A stretch of 64,000 nt of DNA, taken from contig CACYSI010000003.1 in assembly GCA_902776975.1 (NCBI GenBank), positions 1 to 64,000 of the forward strand, given 5' to 3'. Of the stretch, positions 18,839 through 28,183 are shown piece after piece. Both the position numbers and the translations under genes were made by a program. This stretch comes from an uncultured Ruminococcus sp. (GTDB taxonomy: Bacteria > Bacillota > Clostridia > Oscillospirales > Acutalibacteraceae). The stretch's first letter is position 1. Every line of letters starts with the position of its first letter. The notes beneath the pieces are model-generated. The model was not told where the DNA came from, did no database searches, and saw only the letters and a list, made by a program, of their open reading frames with translations.

Positions 18839-20941
18839 ATGACAAAGTTCAGAGGTTGGCTGAGCGTTCAGGTCGCAAAGCATCCGAAACGTGTGGTTTT
18901 AGTCTTGATCATTTTGTTCAACGTGCTTTTTATCACTTTATCAGCCGCGTTGATCAGCGCTCTTTCTCTGCGCGGAACAGAGAAAATGAATTTCTTTCAC
19001 GCCGCGTATTATACGGTGACGATGATCCTTGACGCGGGATGTATCGAGGCCGTCATAAAGGATATAGGCGCCACCGGCGTCGCGCTGACCGTTACCTGCC
19101 TCGCGGTCATCATCATCGGTATGATAACCTTCACGGGAGCGGTCATAGGATATTTCACAAACATCCTGAACGATTTTATAGAAAACGCGAACGCCGGCAA
19201 CACGCGGCTTTATCTTTCCGATCACACTGTCATCCTTAATTGGAACTCAAGAGCCCCCGAGATCGTCAACGATCTGCTCTACAGTGATAACAAGGAGACG
19301 GTAGTAGCTCTGGTCAAATCCGGCAGGGATGAGATCAAAAAGGAGATCGAGGAGAGACTGCATCTCACTATCGAAAAAGAGAACGCGATCGTCAGTAAAA
19401 AAGCCGATAAAATGGGCTTTTTCGCCCGCAGGCGGTATCTCAAAAACAACAAGCTCGGCAACAACGTTTCTTTCATCGTCATTGAGGGCAATATCTTCTC
19501 TCAAAAGCAGCTCAGGGATATCAGAATAGACCTTGCCAAAGCCGTGATAATACTTAGCAACGATCCGTCGGATTCAGCCGCGGAGGACGGCAGCCATTCG
19601 GATGAGGGTAATCCTCAGGCTGTAAAGGCTTTGATGCAGGCGGCGGATATAGTGTCGTCAGGAAACGCCGCGCATAATCAGAACATCATAATCGAGATAA
19701 TCGATCAGTGGACTTATGATATCGTTCAGAGGATCATCAGCGGTAAGGAGCTCGGCGAAAAATGTAATATCGTGATGTTCCATGTCGAAAAATTCCTCGG
19801 TCAGCTGCTGGCTCAGCTTTCGATCACGCCTCAGATGACGACTGTATACGACGATCTGTTCTCAAACAAGGGAGCGGCTTTTTATACCGAGCCCGTGCAG
19901 ACGGACGATGAAGTCGGCTATATCCGCGATTATCTCTCAACGCACGAAAACGCAATACCTCTCACGATTATCAACCATATCGGCGAAAGCTGCTTCTGCT
20001 TTTCGGCAGATAATCAGAAGGATATCAGCAAAAGGCAAAAGCTCAACAGCTCCGGTCTCAGTGTTAAGCTGAACGATACGCAAAGCGAGTGTAAAAGGAT
20101 CATCATGATCGGTCACAACAGCAAGGTCGAAGAGATCATGAGCTGCTACGAAGCCTACATATCTTCTCAGACCCGCGACGATCAGATCAGCCCGCTTAAG
20201 GTTACGGTGATAGATGACGCAGACAGCATCGAGAGGTTGGATAATTACCGACGCTATTCTTTTGTCGAAGATGTTGTTGAGCTGGATATTTATAATATAG
20301 ATAAAACCTTTGGCGCGATCGAACGCCTGCTTTTAAATACTTCTGAAGAAATAAACATACTGATCCTGTCAGATGACACGGAGCTTAACGAAAACACCGA
20401 CTCATCGGCGCTGATGTATCTGGTTTACACTCAGGACTTTATCAAGAAGATGCTTCGTGAAAATCCCGGCTATGATAAAAGAAGGATCAAAACTATCGTT
20501 GAGATCACAGATCCCGGGCATTATGATATAGTCAAGGGCTACGATACGGTCGAAGCGGTCATAAGCAACCGTTTTACGGGCAACATCATCACCCAAATAG
20601 GTGAGAAAGAGTCGATACATGAATTTTACGAGGATCTGCTGAGTTATACTTCGGACAGAGCATACGGTCAGAGCAAAAAGCCTCAGCTCAAAAAGGTCTC
20701 GTCCTTCTTCAGAGAGATACCTCCTAAGTGTACGTCTCACGATCTGGTGCGCGCCGTCTTTGAGGCGTCTGTTTCGTCAGCCGAAGCCTCTGAGAAGCTG
20801 TATCCCACACTGGTTCTCGGCTATGTAAAAGCCACCGGCGAAACTATAATATTCAGCGGCGATCTGTCTGAGATCGACGTTAAGCTTGAAGCGGAAGATA
20901 AAATAATTATATATACAGATATGGTTTGTCATACTGATTAA
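18839..20941 (+). CDS. CASTOR/POLLUX-type ion channel with RCK-like cytoplasmic domains
   Basis: A 700-residue protein. AGGAGG at 18828-18833 fixes the ATG at 18839, not the upstream TTG at 18824. Near the N-terminus are a hydrophobic helix (VVLVLIILFNVLFITLSAAL), a pore-loop region reading TMILDAGCIEAV, and a second long helix (TVTCLAVIIIGMITFTGAVI). The D-A-G in the pore loop matches the unusual filter of plant CASTOR/POLLUX channels rather than the T-V-G-Y-G of K+ channels. The rest is cytoplasmic with nucleotide-binding-like repeats (HTVILNWNSRAPEIVNDLL; CKRIIMIGHNSKVEEI) as in RCK gating domains. It is monocistronic. The ion carried in bacteria is not known to me. Confidence 0.8.
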   Translation: MTKFRGWLSVQVAKHPKRVVLVLIILFNVLFITLSAALISALSLRGTEKMNFFHAAYYTVTMILDAGCIEAVIKDIGATGVALTVTCLAVIIIGMITFTGAVIGYFTNILNDFIENANAGNTRLYLSDHTVILNWNSRAPEIVNDLLYSDNKETVVALVKSGRDEIKKEIEERLHLTIEKENAIVSKKADKMGFFARRRYLKNNKLGNNVSFIVIEGNIFSQKQLRDIRIDLAKAVIILSNDPSDSAAEDGSHSDEGNPQAVKALMQAADIVSSGNAAHNQNIIIEIIDQWTYDIVQRIISGKELGEKCNIVMFHVEKFLGQLLAQLSITPQMTTVYDDLFSNKGAAFYTEPVQTDDEVGYIRDYLSTHENAIPLTIINHIGESCFCFSADNQKDISKRQKLNSSGLSVKLNDTQSECKRIIMIGHNSKVEEIMSCYEAYISSQTRDDQISPLKVTVIDDADSIERLDNYRRYSFVEDVVELDIYNIDKTFGAIERLLLNTSEEINILILSDDTELNENTDSSALMYLVYTQDFIKKMLRENPGYDKRRIKTIVEITDPGHYDIVKGYDTVEAVISNRFTGNIITQIGEKESIHEFYEDLLSYTSDRAYGQSKKPQLKKVSSFFREIPPKCTSHDLVRAVFEASVSSAEASEKLYPTLVLGYVKATGETIIFSGDLSEIDVKLEAEDKIIIYTDMVCHTD

Positions 20942-21205
20942 ACGATCAGGTTCATATTTGAACACGCAGAAAAATACCGTATTCAGGTATGATCCGGCTT
21001 ATCGATCACGGCAGGCCGACCGGTTTGCGAGGGCTTTAACAAAGAGAAAGGGAAACCTCCCCGCCGAAACCCTGTTTGTTATTTCACTTGCTTATCTCAA
21101 GGTGAGCGCATGATGTGAACGTAGTTACTTGTATTCTTCGCGTTTTCTTGTTATTTTAGCAAGAAGTCTATAGCGTTTATCATTTTAAATTCGGAGGTTA
21201 TTATT

Positions 21206-21841
21206 ATGAAAAAAGCTCTTGCCTTATTGATGGCGCTCGCACTGATCTTTTCACTCGCTGCTTGCGGCGTAAAGACAGATACACAAAAAGAAAAAACAAG
21301 CAGTGAAACTGAAGAAACCGCCGCAGCAAGCGGCAAATCGCTTGTGGTTTATTTTTCGCGAACAGGTGAGCAGGATAAGGTCGGCGTTATCGAAAAAGGC
21401 AATACAAAGATCGTTGCCGAGATGATCGCTGAGAAGGTTGGCGCAGATACCTTTGAGATCGTTCCGAAAAACGACAATTATCCTATGACATTTGACGCGC
21501 TTTGTGATGTCGCGAAGGAAGAGCAGAACAATAACGCTCGTCCCGAGATAAAGGATATCGTTAAGGATTTTGACAGCTACGATAAGATCTATCTCGGTTA
21601 TCCGATCTGGTGGGCAGATCTTCCGATGATCTGCTATACCTTCCTTGAAAGCTATGATTTTGACGGCAAGATTATCTTTCCGTTCTGCACGCATGAAGGC
21701 TCTGCCGACGCAAACACACAGAAAAAGATACAGGTCGCCGTACCGAAAGCTCCGGTAAATAAAGTTTTAGCGGTTCGCGGTCAGGACGCGCAGAATGATA
21801 AGGACAGCGTTAAGAAGCAGATAGAAGATTGGTTGAACTGA
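21206..21841 (+). CDS. Flavodoxin-domain lipoprotein
   Basis: A 211-residue protein with a lipoprotein signal peptide (MKKALALLMALALIFSLAAC, lipobox Cys 20), a short Thr/Glu-rich linker and a flavodoxin-like domain. VVYFSRTGEQDKVG is the FMN phosphate loop, IYLGYPIWWADLP contacts the flavin ring, and IIFPFCTHEGS is the later loop. It is therefore probably an extracytoplasmic FMN electron carrier or quinone-reductase-like protein tethered to the membrane. GGAGG at 21192-21196 precedes the ATG. It stands alone; the ~260 bases upstream contain no recognisable gene. Confidence 0.85.
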   Translation: MKKALALLMALALIFSLAACGVKTDTQKEKTSSETEETAAASGKSLVVYFSRTGEQDKVGVIEKGNTKIVAEMIAEKVGADTFEIVPKNDNYPMTFDALCDVAKEEQNNNARPEIKDIVKDFDSYDKIYLGYPIWWADLPMICYTFLESYDFDGKIIFPFCTHEGSADANTQKKIQVAVPKAPVNKVLAVRGQDAQNDKDSVKKQIEDWLN

Positions 21842-21920
21842 CGGGGATATATCAGCTTAGTCAAATACACCGCCCGCGTAAAATGGCGGGCGGTATATTT
21901 AGCTCTTGCGCTGAATAGGT

Positions 21921-22259
21921 TTATTCTGTCAGCGCGGATGGATCAGGCGGCATATCCCTGTTTCGGGTCTTTACGATAAGTGTACCGCTTTTGTTGAGTA
22001 TACCGTTTTCATACCCGTTATTATACAGCACCTCACCTCTTGCGTTTATTTCGCGGGGGGTGTTTTCTGCGTTAAGATATATCTCGGTATTATCGTCTTT
22101 ACGATAGTGGATAAGTCTGGGTTTGTCTTCATGACAGATATAAGTGATATCTCTGCTGATGAAAGAATCGTGAGTATTCCTCAGATGTATAAGCTCGGAT
22201 ACTTTGTTCTTGATCTTATTATGCTTGCCGCTGTATTCATATAAGGCTCCTTTCTGCGT
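21921..22259 (-). pseudogene. C-terminal remnant of a glycoside hydrolase (GH13 alpha-amylase-like)
   Basis: The minus strand is open from 22259 (just after an in-frame TGA) to TAA at 21921-21923, about 112 codons, with no usable start codon. It reads KVSELIHLRNTHDSFISRD, then IYLNAENTPREINARGEVLY and GILNKSGTLIVKTR. This is the pattern of the last helix (Y..LI.LR..H) and C-terminal beta-sandwich of GH13 enzymes. The catalytic barrel is absent, so it is a dead fragment. GH13 identification is by resemblance only. The rest of the 21842-22520 gap is AT-rich, with nothing else recognisable. Confidence 0.45.
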
Positions 22260-22520
22260 TCAAAGCAGTCAGACTATCATATGCTTGCATTATACTATCA
22301 GATTATAACCATATTTTTAACACAAATCAATTATCGGCTGACAGTCAGCGTCGCTGTGAAAGAGGTCATTGTTTTTCGATGACCGCATTGATGAGGATGC
22401 GGCAGATGATTTATACAGATAATAGGATTGTGTTAAAAAAACAGCTAAATAATGTTAGAACTTGTCCTGATGTATTTTTATAATAATATTAAATAAATAT
22501 CCGTACAGGAGGTTTGCGTT

Positions 22521-24509
22521 ATGAAAAAGATTATATCAGCGGTTTTGGTCATGCTGATCCTTATCAGCGTTTTCGCTGTCTCTCCGGTTTTTGCCGCCGA
22601 AGAGAAGGGCGCTCCGTCAGCCTATGCGTCTGAGCAGGCGCTCTATGTCCATGCTGTCATCGACTCTGCCGACACAGAGGCTTGGCAGGCGTGGCAGAGT
22701 GTGCATGATGAGGATTATATCGAGATTGAGCCGAGCGAAAAATACTTCTTCCTGCCGTCATCTGCCGATGACTCTGCCGTCGATGTGTACAACGGCTTTG
22801 GCGCGGATGTAACGCTCAACGGCGTCAAGATCGCCTCGGGCGCTACTGAGGGCGTACCTTATGAGACAGGCAAGACTTATACGGTCACGGTCTCGGGTAC
22901 CGATTATACGTTGAAGTTCATGAAGTCGAACGCCGAGGGCGCTGTATATATCAATAACCCCGACGCCGACGGCAGCGGCACCGACCTGATGACCTATCTC
23001 AACAAGACTAAGGACAACAGCGCAAAGGCGACGGGAGCTATCGTCACACCCGACGGCGCCGTCAATAACGCCCCTATCAAGAAGATCAAGGGCAGAGGCA
23101 ATACATCATGGGACAAGCCTAAGAAGGGCTATAATATCACCTATGATAAGAAGGTATCCATAGCCGGTATGGAGAGCAACAAAAAGTACTCCATACTCCC
23201 CAACTATCAGGATGACTCTCTGTCCCGCAACCGTTTTCTGTATGATCTGTCCGACGCGGTAGGTCTGCCTTACGCATCAGACTCCCGTTATGTTGACTTT
23301 TATGTCAACGGCTATTACTGGGGCTCGTATCTCATGTGCGAGAAGATCGAGGCAGGCAGTCTTGTTACCGACGTTGACGATACGGCGTATCTCAACGAGG
23401 ACGGTACCGTCAAAGAGGATTTCCCCTTTATCCTCGAGGTAGACGCGAGCGCGGGCGCGGGCGACTACTGGTTCAGCGCCAAGAACATGAAGATCACTAT
23501 CAAGGCTCCCGAGATCGAAGAGGGCGAGCCCGGATATAATGAGGTCAAGGCGTATGCCAAGAGCAAATTTGAAGAGTTCTATGACGCTACCGGCCCCAGT
23601 AAGGATCTCTCAGCTTATGCGGATATCGACTCGGTAGCTAAGCTCTATCTGATCAACGAGCTGGGCAAGAACTGGGACAGCGGCGTATCGAGCACCTTCT
23701 TCACTTATAGGCAGGACGCAAGCGGTGCTTATAAGTTCTACGGCTCTCCCGTATGGGATTATGATAACTCACTCGGCAACGCTACCGGCGTAATGTGGGA
23801 TCTGCGCAGCATGGGCGTTACCGATTATGAGGAGTACACGGGTTGGTGGTGCCGCTATAAGGGACTCTCCAACGGCGGTAAGAGATCTTCTAACATCATC
23901 GCGAGGATCTCACTCAACAAAAATATAATTGCGGCTGTACCTAAGATCTGGTTCGAGAAGTTCGTACCCGCTCTTGATCATTTTTCCGGTGAGAAATACA
24001 GCATAGGTATAGACAGAGAGCTTTATACCAAAGATGAGTATTATGATCTGATCAAAGACTCTGCCGATATGAACTATACAAGCGGCTGGCTGCTCAATAC
24101 AGGCAGCTGGATCGCCGATCACTCGAGCCTGTACAAGGCGAGCTATGACGCTTCGACCGAGAAGATGACTGTGGATACAGCGGCTACGAGATATGCCGAT
24201 AACTTTGACGATATGTATGACTACGCGTCAGACTGGATGCTCAGCCGCGCCGCGTGGCTGTCTGAGCAGTACGCTCCCGACTACACACCGTCAAAACTGC
24301 TCGGCGACGCTAACCTCGACGGCGACGTCAACAGCGTAGACGCTACATGGGTCATCCGCTCCGAGATAAAGCTGATCACTCTCTCGGATGAGGCAACGCT
24401 GTTGGCTGACGTCAATAAAGACGGCGCAGCCGATGTAGTAGACGCTACACTGATCCAGCGTTATGATATCAAGATGGATGTGCCTTATGCTATAGGCGAG
24501 CCCGTCTGA
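22521..24509 (+). CDS. Secreted CotH-family protein with C-terminal dockerin
   Basis: A 662-residue protein starting after AGGAGG (22507-22512). It has a signal peptide (to FAAEE), a short beta module (~60-140), then a CotH kinase-like domain with KIKGRGNTSWDKPKKGYNI, PNYQDDSLSRNRFLYDLS, FYVNGYYWGSYLMCEKIE and VWDYDNSLG. CotH proteins are atypical protein kinases in spore coats; secreted CotH domains are common in cellulosomal ruminococci. The C-terminus (residues ~596-655) is a type I dockerin: LGDANLDGDVNSVDATWVIR and LADVNKDGAADVVDATLIQR are the two Ca-binding loop/helix repeats. It is therefore expected to dock onto a cohesin-bearing scaffold. The substrate is unknown. Confidence 0.9.
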   Translation: MKKIISAVLVMLILISVFAVSPVFAAEEKGAPSAYASEQALYVHAVIDSADTEAWQAWQSVHDEDYIEIEPSEKYFFLPSSADDSAVDVYNGFGADVTLNGVKIASGATEGVPYETGKTYTVTVSGTDYTLKFMKSNAEGAVYINNPDADGSGTDLMTYLNKTKDNSAKATGAIVTPDGAVNNAPIKKIKGRGNTSWDKPKKGYNITYDKKVSIAGMESNKKYSILPNYQDDSLSRNRFLYDLSDAVGLPYASDSRYVDFYVNGYYWGSYLMCEKIEAGSLVTDVDDTAYLNEDGTVKEDFPFILEVDASAGAGDYWFSAKNMKITIKAPEIEEGEPGYNEVKAYAKSKFEEFYDATGPSKDLSAYADIDSVAKLYLINELGKNWDSGVSSTFFTYRQDASGAYKFYGSPVWDYDNSLGNATGVMWDLRSMGVTDYEEYTGWWCRYKGLSNGGKRSSNIIARISLNKNIIAAVPKIWFEKFVPALDHFSGEKYSIGIDRELYTKDEYYDLIKDSADMNYTSGWLLNTGSWIADHSSLYKASYDASTEKMTVDTAATRYADNFDDMYDYASDWMLSRAAWLSEQYAPDYTPSKLLGDANLDGDVNSVDATWVIRSEIKLITLSDEATLLADVNKDGAADVVDATLIQRYDIKMDVPYAIGEPV

Positions 24510-24540
24510 TAACTGTTACAAAACAAATATCGAATATAAA

Positions 24541-24580
24541 AAGAACGCAACCGCGGTCATCTGCGGTTGCGTTCTTGCTT
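24541..24580. terminator. Bidirectional terminator
   Basis: A 14-base perfect stem (AAGAACGCAACCGC 24541-24554 with 24563-24576). It is followed by GCTTT on the plus strand and TTTTTATATT on the minus strand. It lies between the converging CotH-dockerin gene and the ABC permease gene and can serve both. Confidence 0.85.
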
Positions 24581-24584
24581 TAGA

Positions 24585-26987
24585 TCAATCCGAGTATTTG
24601 AGAGCCTCTACCATATCTATCTTTTTGTTCTTTCTCGCTACCATCAGACCTACTAGCAGCGATACGCCGAAGGTCAGCAGTACCGATATAGCGTAGGTGA
24701 GAGGCCCGAGCATCAGCTTCATCTCGTATTCGCCCGCGAGCGCAGTTATCAGCCATTGCAGCACGCCTACCCCCGCCGGTATACCGATCATAACGCCGAT
24801 CACCGTCAGCCAGATGTTCTGAGATATCAGCAGCCTGCCGATAGCGCGGTTGCGAAAGCCCAATACCTTGAGAGTCGCAAGCTCCCTCGATCGCTCTACA
24901 TAGCTCATCACACCGAGATTATACAGCACCACTATACCGAGTATCACGGCGGCTATCACGAGGATAAAGACCATGCTGTCCATGATCTGTACGAAGCTGT
25001 CGAACGATTCCATGAGCTGAGCCTTGTCCTGCTTGCCCGCTATCAGATCGGACGGCGGTATCTCGTCTACGCTTTTATCGGTATATATCGCCGTCAGGGT
25101 GTAGTCTATGCCGAGCTTGTCCGCGAGAGCGTCGGTCATGGTCACGCTCTCTGTCATTATCGCGCGGTTGTAGCCCAGCACCTTAGCCGTATAGGTGTCT
25201 GTCGAGCCGTAGGGCGAGAATTCTATCGTGTCGCCTACGGCAGCTTTGTCTTTGAGTCTCAGACACAGATATACTCCGTCGTCGCTCAGCTCTATACGCT
25301 TGTTGTCCTCGTCTATGATGTTCAGCAATCCTCCCGGATTATGTACGATATCCAGAGATACGGTTTCTCCGTCAAGACTTATGCCTGTCAGGCTCTCCCA
25401 ATCTCCGCCCGCGTCTTCGGCGATCTTGATCGCCTTGTCCTTTTCGGCGTTATCGTTTAGATTTATCTTAGTCGCGTAGTTGGAGATATCGTTGTCGAGC
25501 AGATCGAGAAAGCCCGCCATTGTATCTCTCATACCCAGACCGCCTACCATCAGTATCATACAGCCTATTATGCCGAAGAGCGTCATGGCTGAGCGGCTCT
25601 TGTGGCGGCTGAGATCGCGCAGGTTCCACTTGGTGCCGAATTTCAGCTTGTTCCATATTCTTAAGCGTTCAAAAAGTATCTTGCGCATCTTCTTGGGCGC
25701 GTACGGTCTCAGAGCGTCCGCGGCGGTGCCTTTGAGCTGTTGTCTGACCGATAGATAGCTTATGAATGTGAGCAGGAGCACAGTGCCCGCCATCACAGGA
25801 TAACAGAACGCCGGTACGGCTGCCGACCAGTCGGGCATATCGAAGTAGGTGCCCATCATGCCGTCCTCGCTCATTACGAGCTTGCATATGCCGAAGCCCA
25901 GCGCTAAGCCAAGCGCCGTTCCCTTAAGCCCGATGAAAAGCCCGTATGAGGTGTAGTGCCTGAGTATGCGCCTGTTCTTGAAGCCCAGAGCCTTTAGCGT
26001 GCCTATCTGCAGCTTTTCTTTAGTGGCGATGCGGTGCATGGTGGTGACCATGGTGAGTATCGCTATGGCGAGAAAGAGCACCGGCAGCACCGAGCCCATG
26101 GTTTTGCCCTCTTCGGATTCGCCCATAGCCTCCTGATATACAACATGGTCGTCCTTAGGCGTTACCATTATCGTCCTGCCGAGCTTTTCTTTGACGGCTT
26201 CCTCGAGGTATTCTTTGCTCTTGTCCGACAGCAGATTTATCTGCGCGTATACCTTGTCGAGAGCCTCGTCCACATTGTCGTCTGTGATGAACGCCGTTAT
26301 AAGCCCTTTGAGACCGTCCGCGAACTCTGTCGGCATCCCCGATTTTTTCAGCTCGTCGACGCCTGTGCCTTTCGCCTTGTCCTCAATGACTTTTTTGAGC
26401 TTTTTCGGCGTTATATAAGCGTAACCGAAGGAGCTGTAGTCGGGCATGAGTTGATTTTTGTCGGCGACGCATATCATATGCTCGCCCGATTTTATCAGAC
26501 CTTCTATAGTGCCGGTTATCTCGGTGCCCTGAAACTCCAGAGTCAGTGTATCGCCTACCGAATAATCGTTAGCGGCGGCGAATTTATCACTGAGCCAGAA
26601 GCCGTCGCTGTTCTCGTCGTACTCGGCGCCCTGAGTAACAATGAACGTCGAGACTGTGTAGTTCTCGCTGACGTCCAGCGCGAGCGCTTTGTTCTTTTCG
26701 CCCTTGATGTCGAGATTGACCGACAGATATCTGGTTGCCGCGTCTACGCCTTCGATATCCGCGATCTTGTCAAGGTCATCCGCGGTGAAGCCATCCTGTG
26801 AGTACAGGCGGTAGTCGGCGTACTTTGTCTCGTCAAAGAACTTGCCCGTGTCATACTCTATGGTAGCCCACTCCATGTTGAAGCCGAGAAAGACGCCCAT
26901 GCCGAGCGTTATCATGATGATCATGGATATGAACTGCGCCTTATAGCTCCACGCTGTTCTCAGCAGCTTGCGTATCAGCATCACCAC
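24585..26987 (-). CDS. ABC transporter permease, FtsX/MacB type, two FtsX domains
   Basis: An 800-residue membrane protein. An N-terminal helix precedes a large extracytoplasmic domain (residues ~45-290). A three-helix FtsX unit follows (~298-425). A second helix-plus-extracytoplasmic domain (~465-665) and a last three-helix FtsX unit come next, ending GLMVARKNKKIDMVEALKYSD. The typical LGFKNRRI and LGFRNRAI coupling loops are present in both halves. It overlaps the ATPase gene by 7 bases, so together they make an ABC exporter or mechanotransmission complex. The DtxR-like operators at the head of the operon suggest metal-dependent expression, but the transported molecule is unknown. Confidence 0.85.
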   Translation of the reverse strand: MVMLIRKLLRTAWSYKAQFISMIIMITLGMGVFLGFNMEWATIEYDTGKFFDETKYADYRLYSQDGFTADDLDKIADIEGVDAATRYLSVNLDIKGEKNKALALDVSENYTVSTFIVTQGAEYDENSDGFWLSDKFAAANDYSVGDTLTLEFQGTEITGTIEGLIKSGEHMICVADKNQLMPDYSSFGYAYITPKKLKKVIEDKAKGTGVDELKKSGMPTEFADGLKGLITAFITDDNVDEALDKVYAQINLLSDKSKEYLEEAVKEKLGRTIMVTPKDDHVVYQEAMGESEEGKTMGSVLPVLFLAIAILTMVTTMHRIATKEKLQIGTLKALGFKNRRILRHYTSYGLFIGLKGTALGLALGFGICKLVMSEDGMMGTYFDMPDWSAAVPAFCYPVMAGTVLLLTFISYLSVRQQLKGTAADALRPYAPKKMRKILFERLRIWNKLKFGTKWNLRDLSRHKSRSAMTLFGIIGCMILMVGGLGMRDTMAGFLDLLDNDISNYATKINLNDNAEKDKAIKIAEDAGGDWESLTGISLDGETVSLDIVHNPGGLLNIIDEDNKRIELSDDGVYLCLRLKDKAAVGDTIEFSPYGSTDTYTAKVLGYNRAIMTESVTMTDALADKLGIDYTLTAIYTDKSVDEIPPSDLIAGKQDKAQLMESFDSFVQIMDSMVFILVIAAVILGIVVLYNLGVMSYVERSRELATLKVLGFRNRAIGRLLISQNIWLTVIGVMIGIPAGVGVLQWLITALAGEYEMKLMLGPLTYAISVLLTFGVSLLVGLMVARKNKKIDMVEALKYSD

Positions 26988-27682
26988 TCCACCTCGTCGG
27001 CGCTCATTGGCTCGGACTGCTCTTCTACAGAGCGTATCTTACCGTTTTTGACTCTTATGACTACATCCGCCATTTTGGCTATGCTTTGGTTATGTGTCAC
27101 TATGACTATGGTCTTGCCGTGGTTCTTAGCCATGCTCAGCAGGAGCTTTAGCACCATGACTCCCGTCTCTGAGTCAAGAGCGCCCGTTGGCTCGTCACAC
27201 AGCAGGATCTTGGGATTTTTAGCCAGAGCGCGGGCTATAGATATGCGCTGCTGCTCGCCGCCCGACAGCTCGGCAGGGAAGTTGTGCAGATGATCGATCA
27301 GCCCGACCTCGGCTATCATCTGCTTCGCGTCGATTGCGTTCTTCGATATCTCAGACACCAGCTTAACGTTCTCGTATACGGTCAGGGTGGGGATGAGGTT
27401 GTAGAACTGAAAGACAAAGCCGACAGCTGCGGCGCGATAATCCGCAAGCTCGTTGTCTGTGAGTGTGCTGATATCCCTGCCGTTTACCTTGATAGTGCCC
27501 TCGGTGGGACTGTCCAAGCCGCCGAGCAGATTCAGCAGGGTGCTCTTGCCCGCGCCCGAAGGTCCTAAGATGACCACGAATTTGCCCTCGTCAAGGCTGA
27601 AGCTGATTCCGTTGAGCGCCTTTAGCTCATGCTCGCCGCTCTTATAGCTCTTTGTAACATTATCGAACTCTACTATAGGCAT
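26981..27682 (-). CDS. ABC transporter ATP-binding protein, MacB/LolD type
   Basis: A 233-residue nucleotide-binding subunit with all motifs: Walker A GPSGAGKST, Q-loop FVFQFYNLIP, signature LSGGEQQR, Walker B ILLCDEPTGALD, H-loop IVIVTHNQ. It belongs to the lipoprotein-release/MacB branch that pairs with FtsX-type permeases. Two tandem ATGs exist. GGGAGG inside the end of the preceding gene is best spaced for the second (27682); the first is at 27685, directly after the HMA stop. It is the middle gene of a three-gene operon. Confidence 0.9.
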   Translation of the reverse strand: MPIVEFDNVTKSYKSGEHELKALNGISFSLDEGKFVVILGPSGAGKSTLLNLLGGLDSPTEGTIKVNGRDISTLTDNELADYRAAAVGFVFQFYNLIPTLTVYENVKLVSEISKNAIDAKQMIAEVGLIDHLHNFPAELSGGEQQRISIARALAKNPKILLCDEPTGALDSETGVMVLKLLLSMAKNHGKTIVIVTHNQSIAKMADVVIRVKNGKIRSVEEQSEPMSADEVEW

Positions 27683-27685
27683 CAT

Positions 27686-27940
27686 TTACCTCCCGAACAG
27701 CGAAAAACGCTTTTTCTCATAAGGTTCTGAGGTGATTTTCAGTACCTTGTATCCCGTTTCGCCTACAGCTCTTTTGAGCTTATCTTCATCGAGCGGATCT
27801 TCGCTGATTATCTCGGTCGTACCTTTGCCGTGGGATGAAGCTACTTTCTTAACGCTGAACTCTCTGCGTATGGTATCGTTGATGTGGCTCTCGCACATCG
27901 AGCACATCATACCGTCGATCTTCAATATGGTTTTTGTCAC
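27686..27940 (-). CDS. HMA-domain metal-binding protein heading an ABC operon
   Basis: An 84-residue protein with a heavy-metal-associated ferredoxin-like fold: GMMCSMCESHI gives C13-x-x-C16, the usual Cu/Zn-type binding loop. TGYKVLKI near the C-terminus is the typical closing strand. It ends with a basic tail (KKRFSLFGR). It is followed with no gap by the ABC ATPase and permease genes and preceded by a promoter bearing two DtxR-like palindromes. A metal chaperone or sensor role for the operon is inferred. Confidence 0.8.
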   Translation of the reverse strand: MTKTILKIDGMMCSMCESHINDTIRREFSVKKVASSHGKGTTEIISEDPLDEDKLKRAVGETGYKVLKITSEPYEKKRFSLFGR

Positions 27941-27965
27941 TTGTTTTTCTCCTTCCGATAGGGTT

Positions 27966-28021
27966 AGTTAGAGCTAACTTGACCGTATGAATAAAGTCAA
28001 AACGGGTTAGCTTTGACTAAC
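27966..28021 (-). promoter_or_regulatory. Two DtxR/IdeR-like operator palindromes
   Basis: AGTTAGAGCTAACT (27966-27979) is a 6-2-6 palindrome, and GTTAG-6-CTAAC (28006-28021) is a second copy with a longer centre. The second lies immediately downstream of the -10 box of the HMA operon, the first near the ribosome binding site. The TTAG...CTAA half-sites are like those of DtxR-family iron or manganese repressors. The position predicts repression by metal-loaded regulator. Confidence 0.6.
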
Positions 28022-28024
28022 TAT

Positions 28025-28052
28025 ATTATAGTATATTATTTTTCTTTGTCAA
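28025..28052 (-). promoter_or_regulatory. Promoter of the HMA-ABC operon
   Basis: On the minus strand, TTGACA (28052-28047), a 16-base spacer and TATAAT (28030-28025). Both hexamers are perfect consensus. The operator palindrome at 28006-28021 covers the start-site region. Confidence 0.8.
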
Positions 28053-28087
28053 TAGGGCGTGAGAGAAGCATAGTGGCGGATAACGCA

Positions 28088-28125
28088 AAAAAAAACAGAG
28101 CCGCCCATGCGACTCTGTTTTTTGT
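28088..28125 (-). terminator. Terminator of the PAP2 gene
   Basis: A stem with arms near 28093-28104 and 28109-28120 (AACAGAG...CTCTGTT, one mismatch, CCAT loop) flanked by A9 upstream and T6 downstream, so it carries a U-tract in both directions. It lies 60 bases beyond the PAP2 gene stop on the minus strand. Confidence 0.8.
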
Positions 28126-28183
28126 CTGAAAATGAAAAAGGAGTAAAATCTCTGAAATGATCTTGATTATGATGCGGCTGATA

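Noticed and set aside
20942..21205. Short plus-strand peptide-like stretch before the flavodoxin gene
   Set aside because: No start codon or ribosome site and no recognisable motif.
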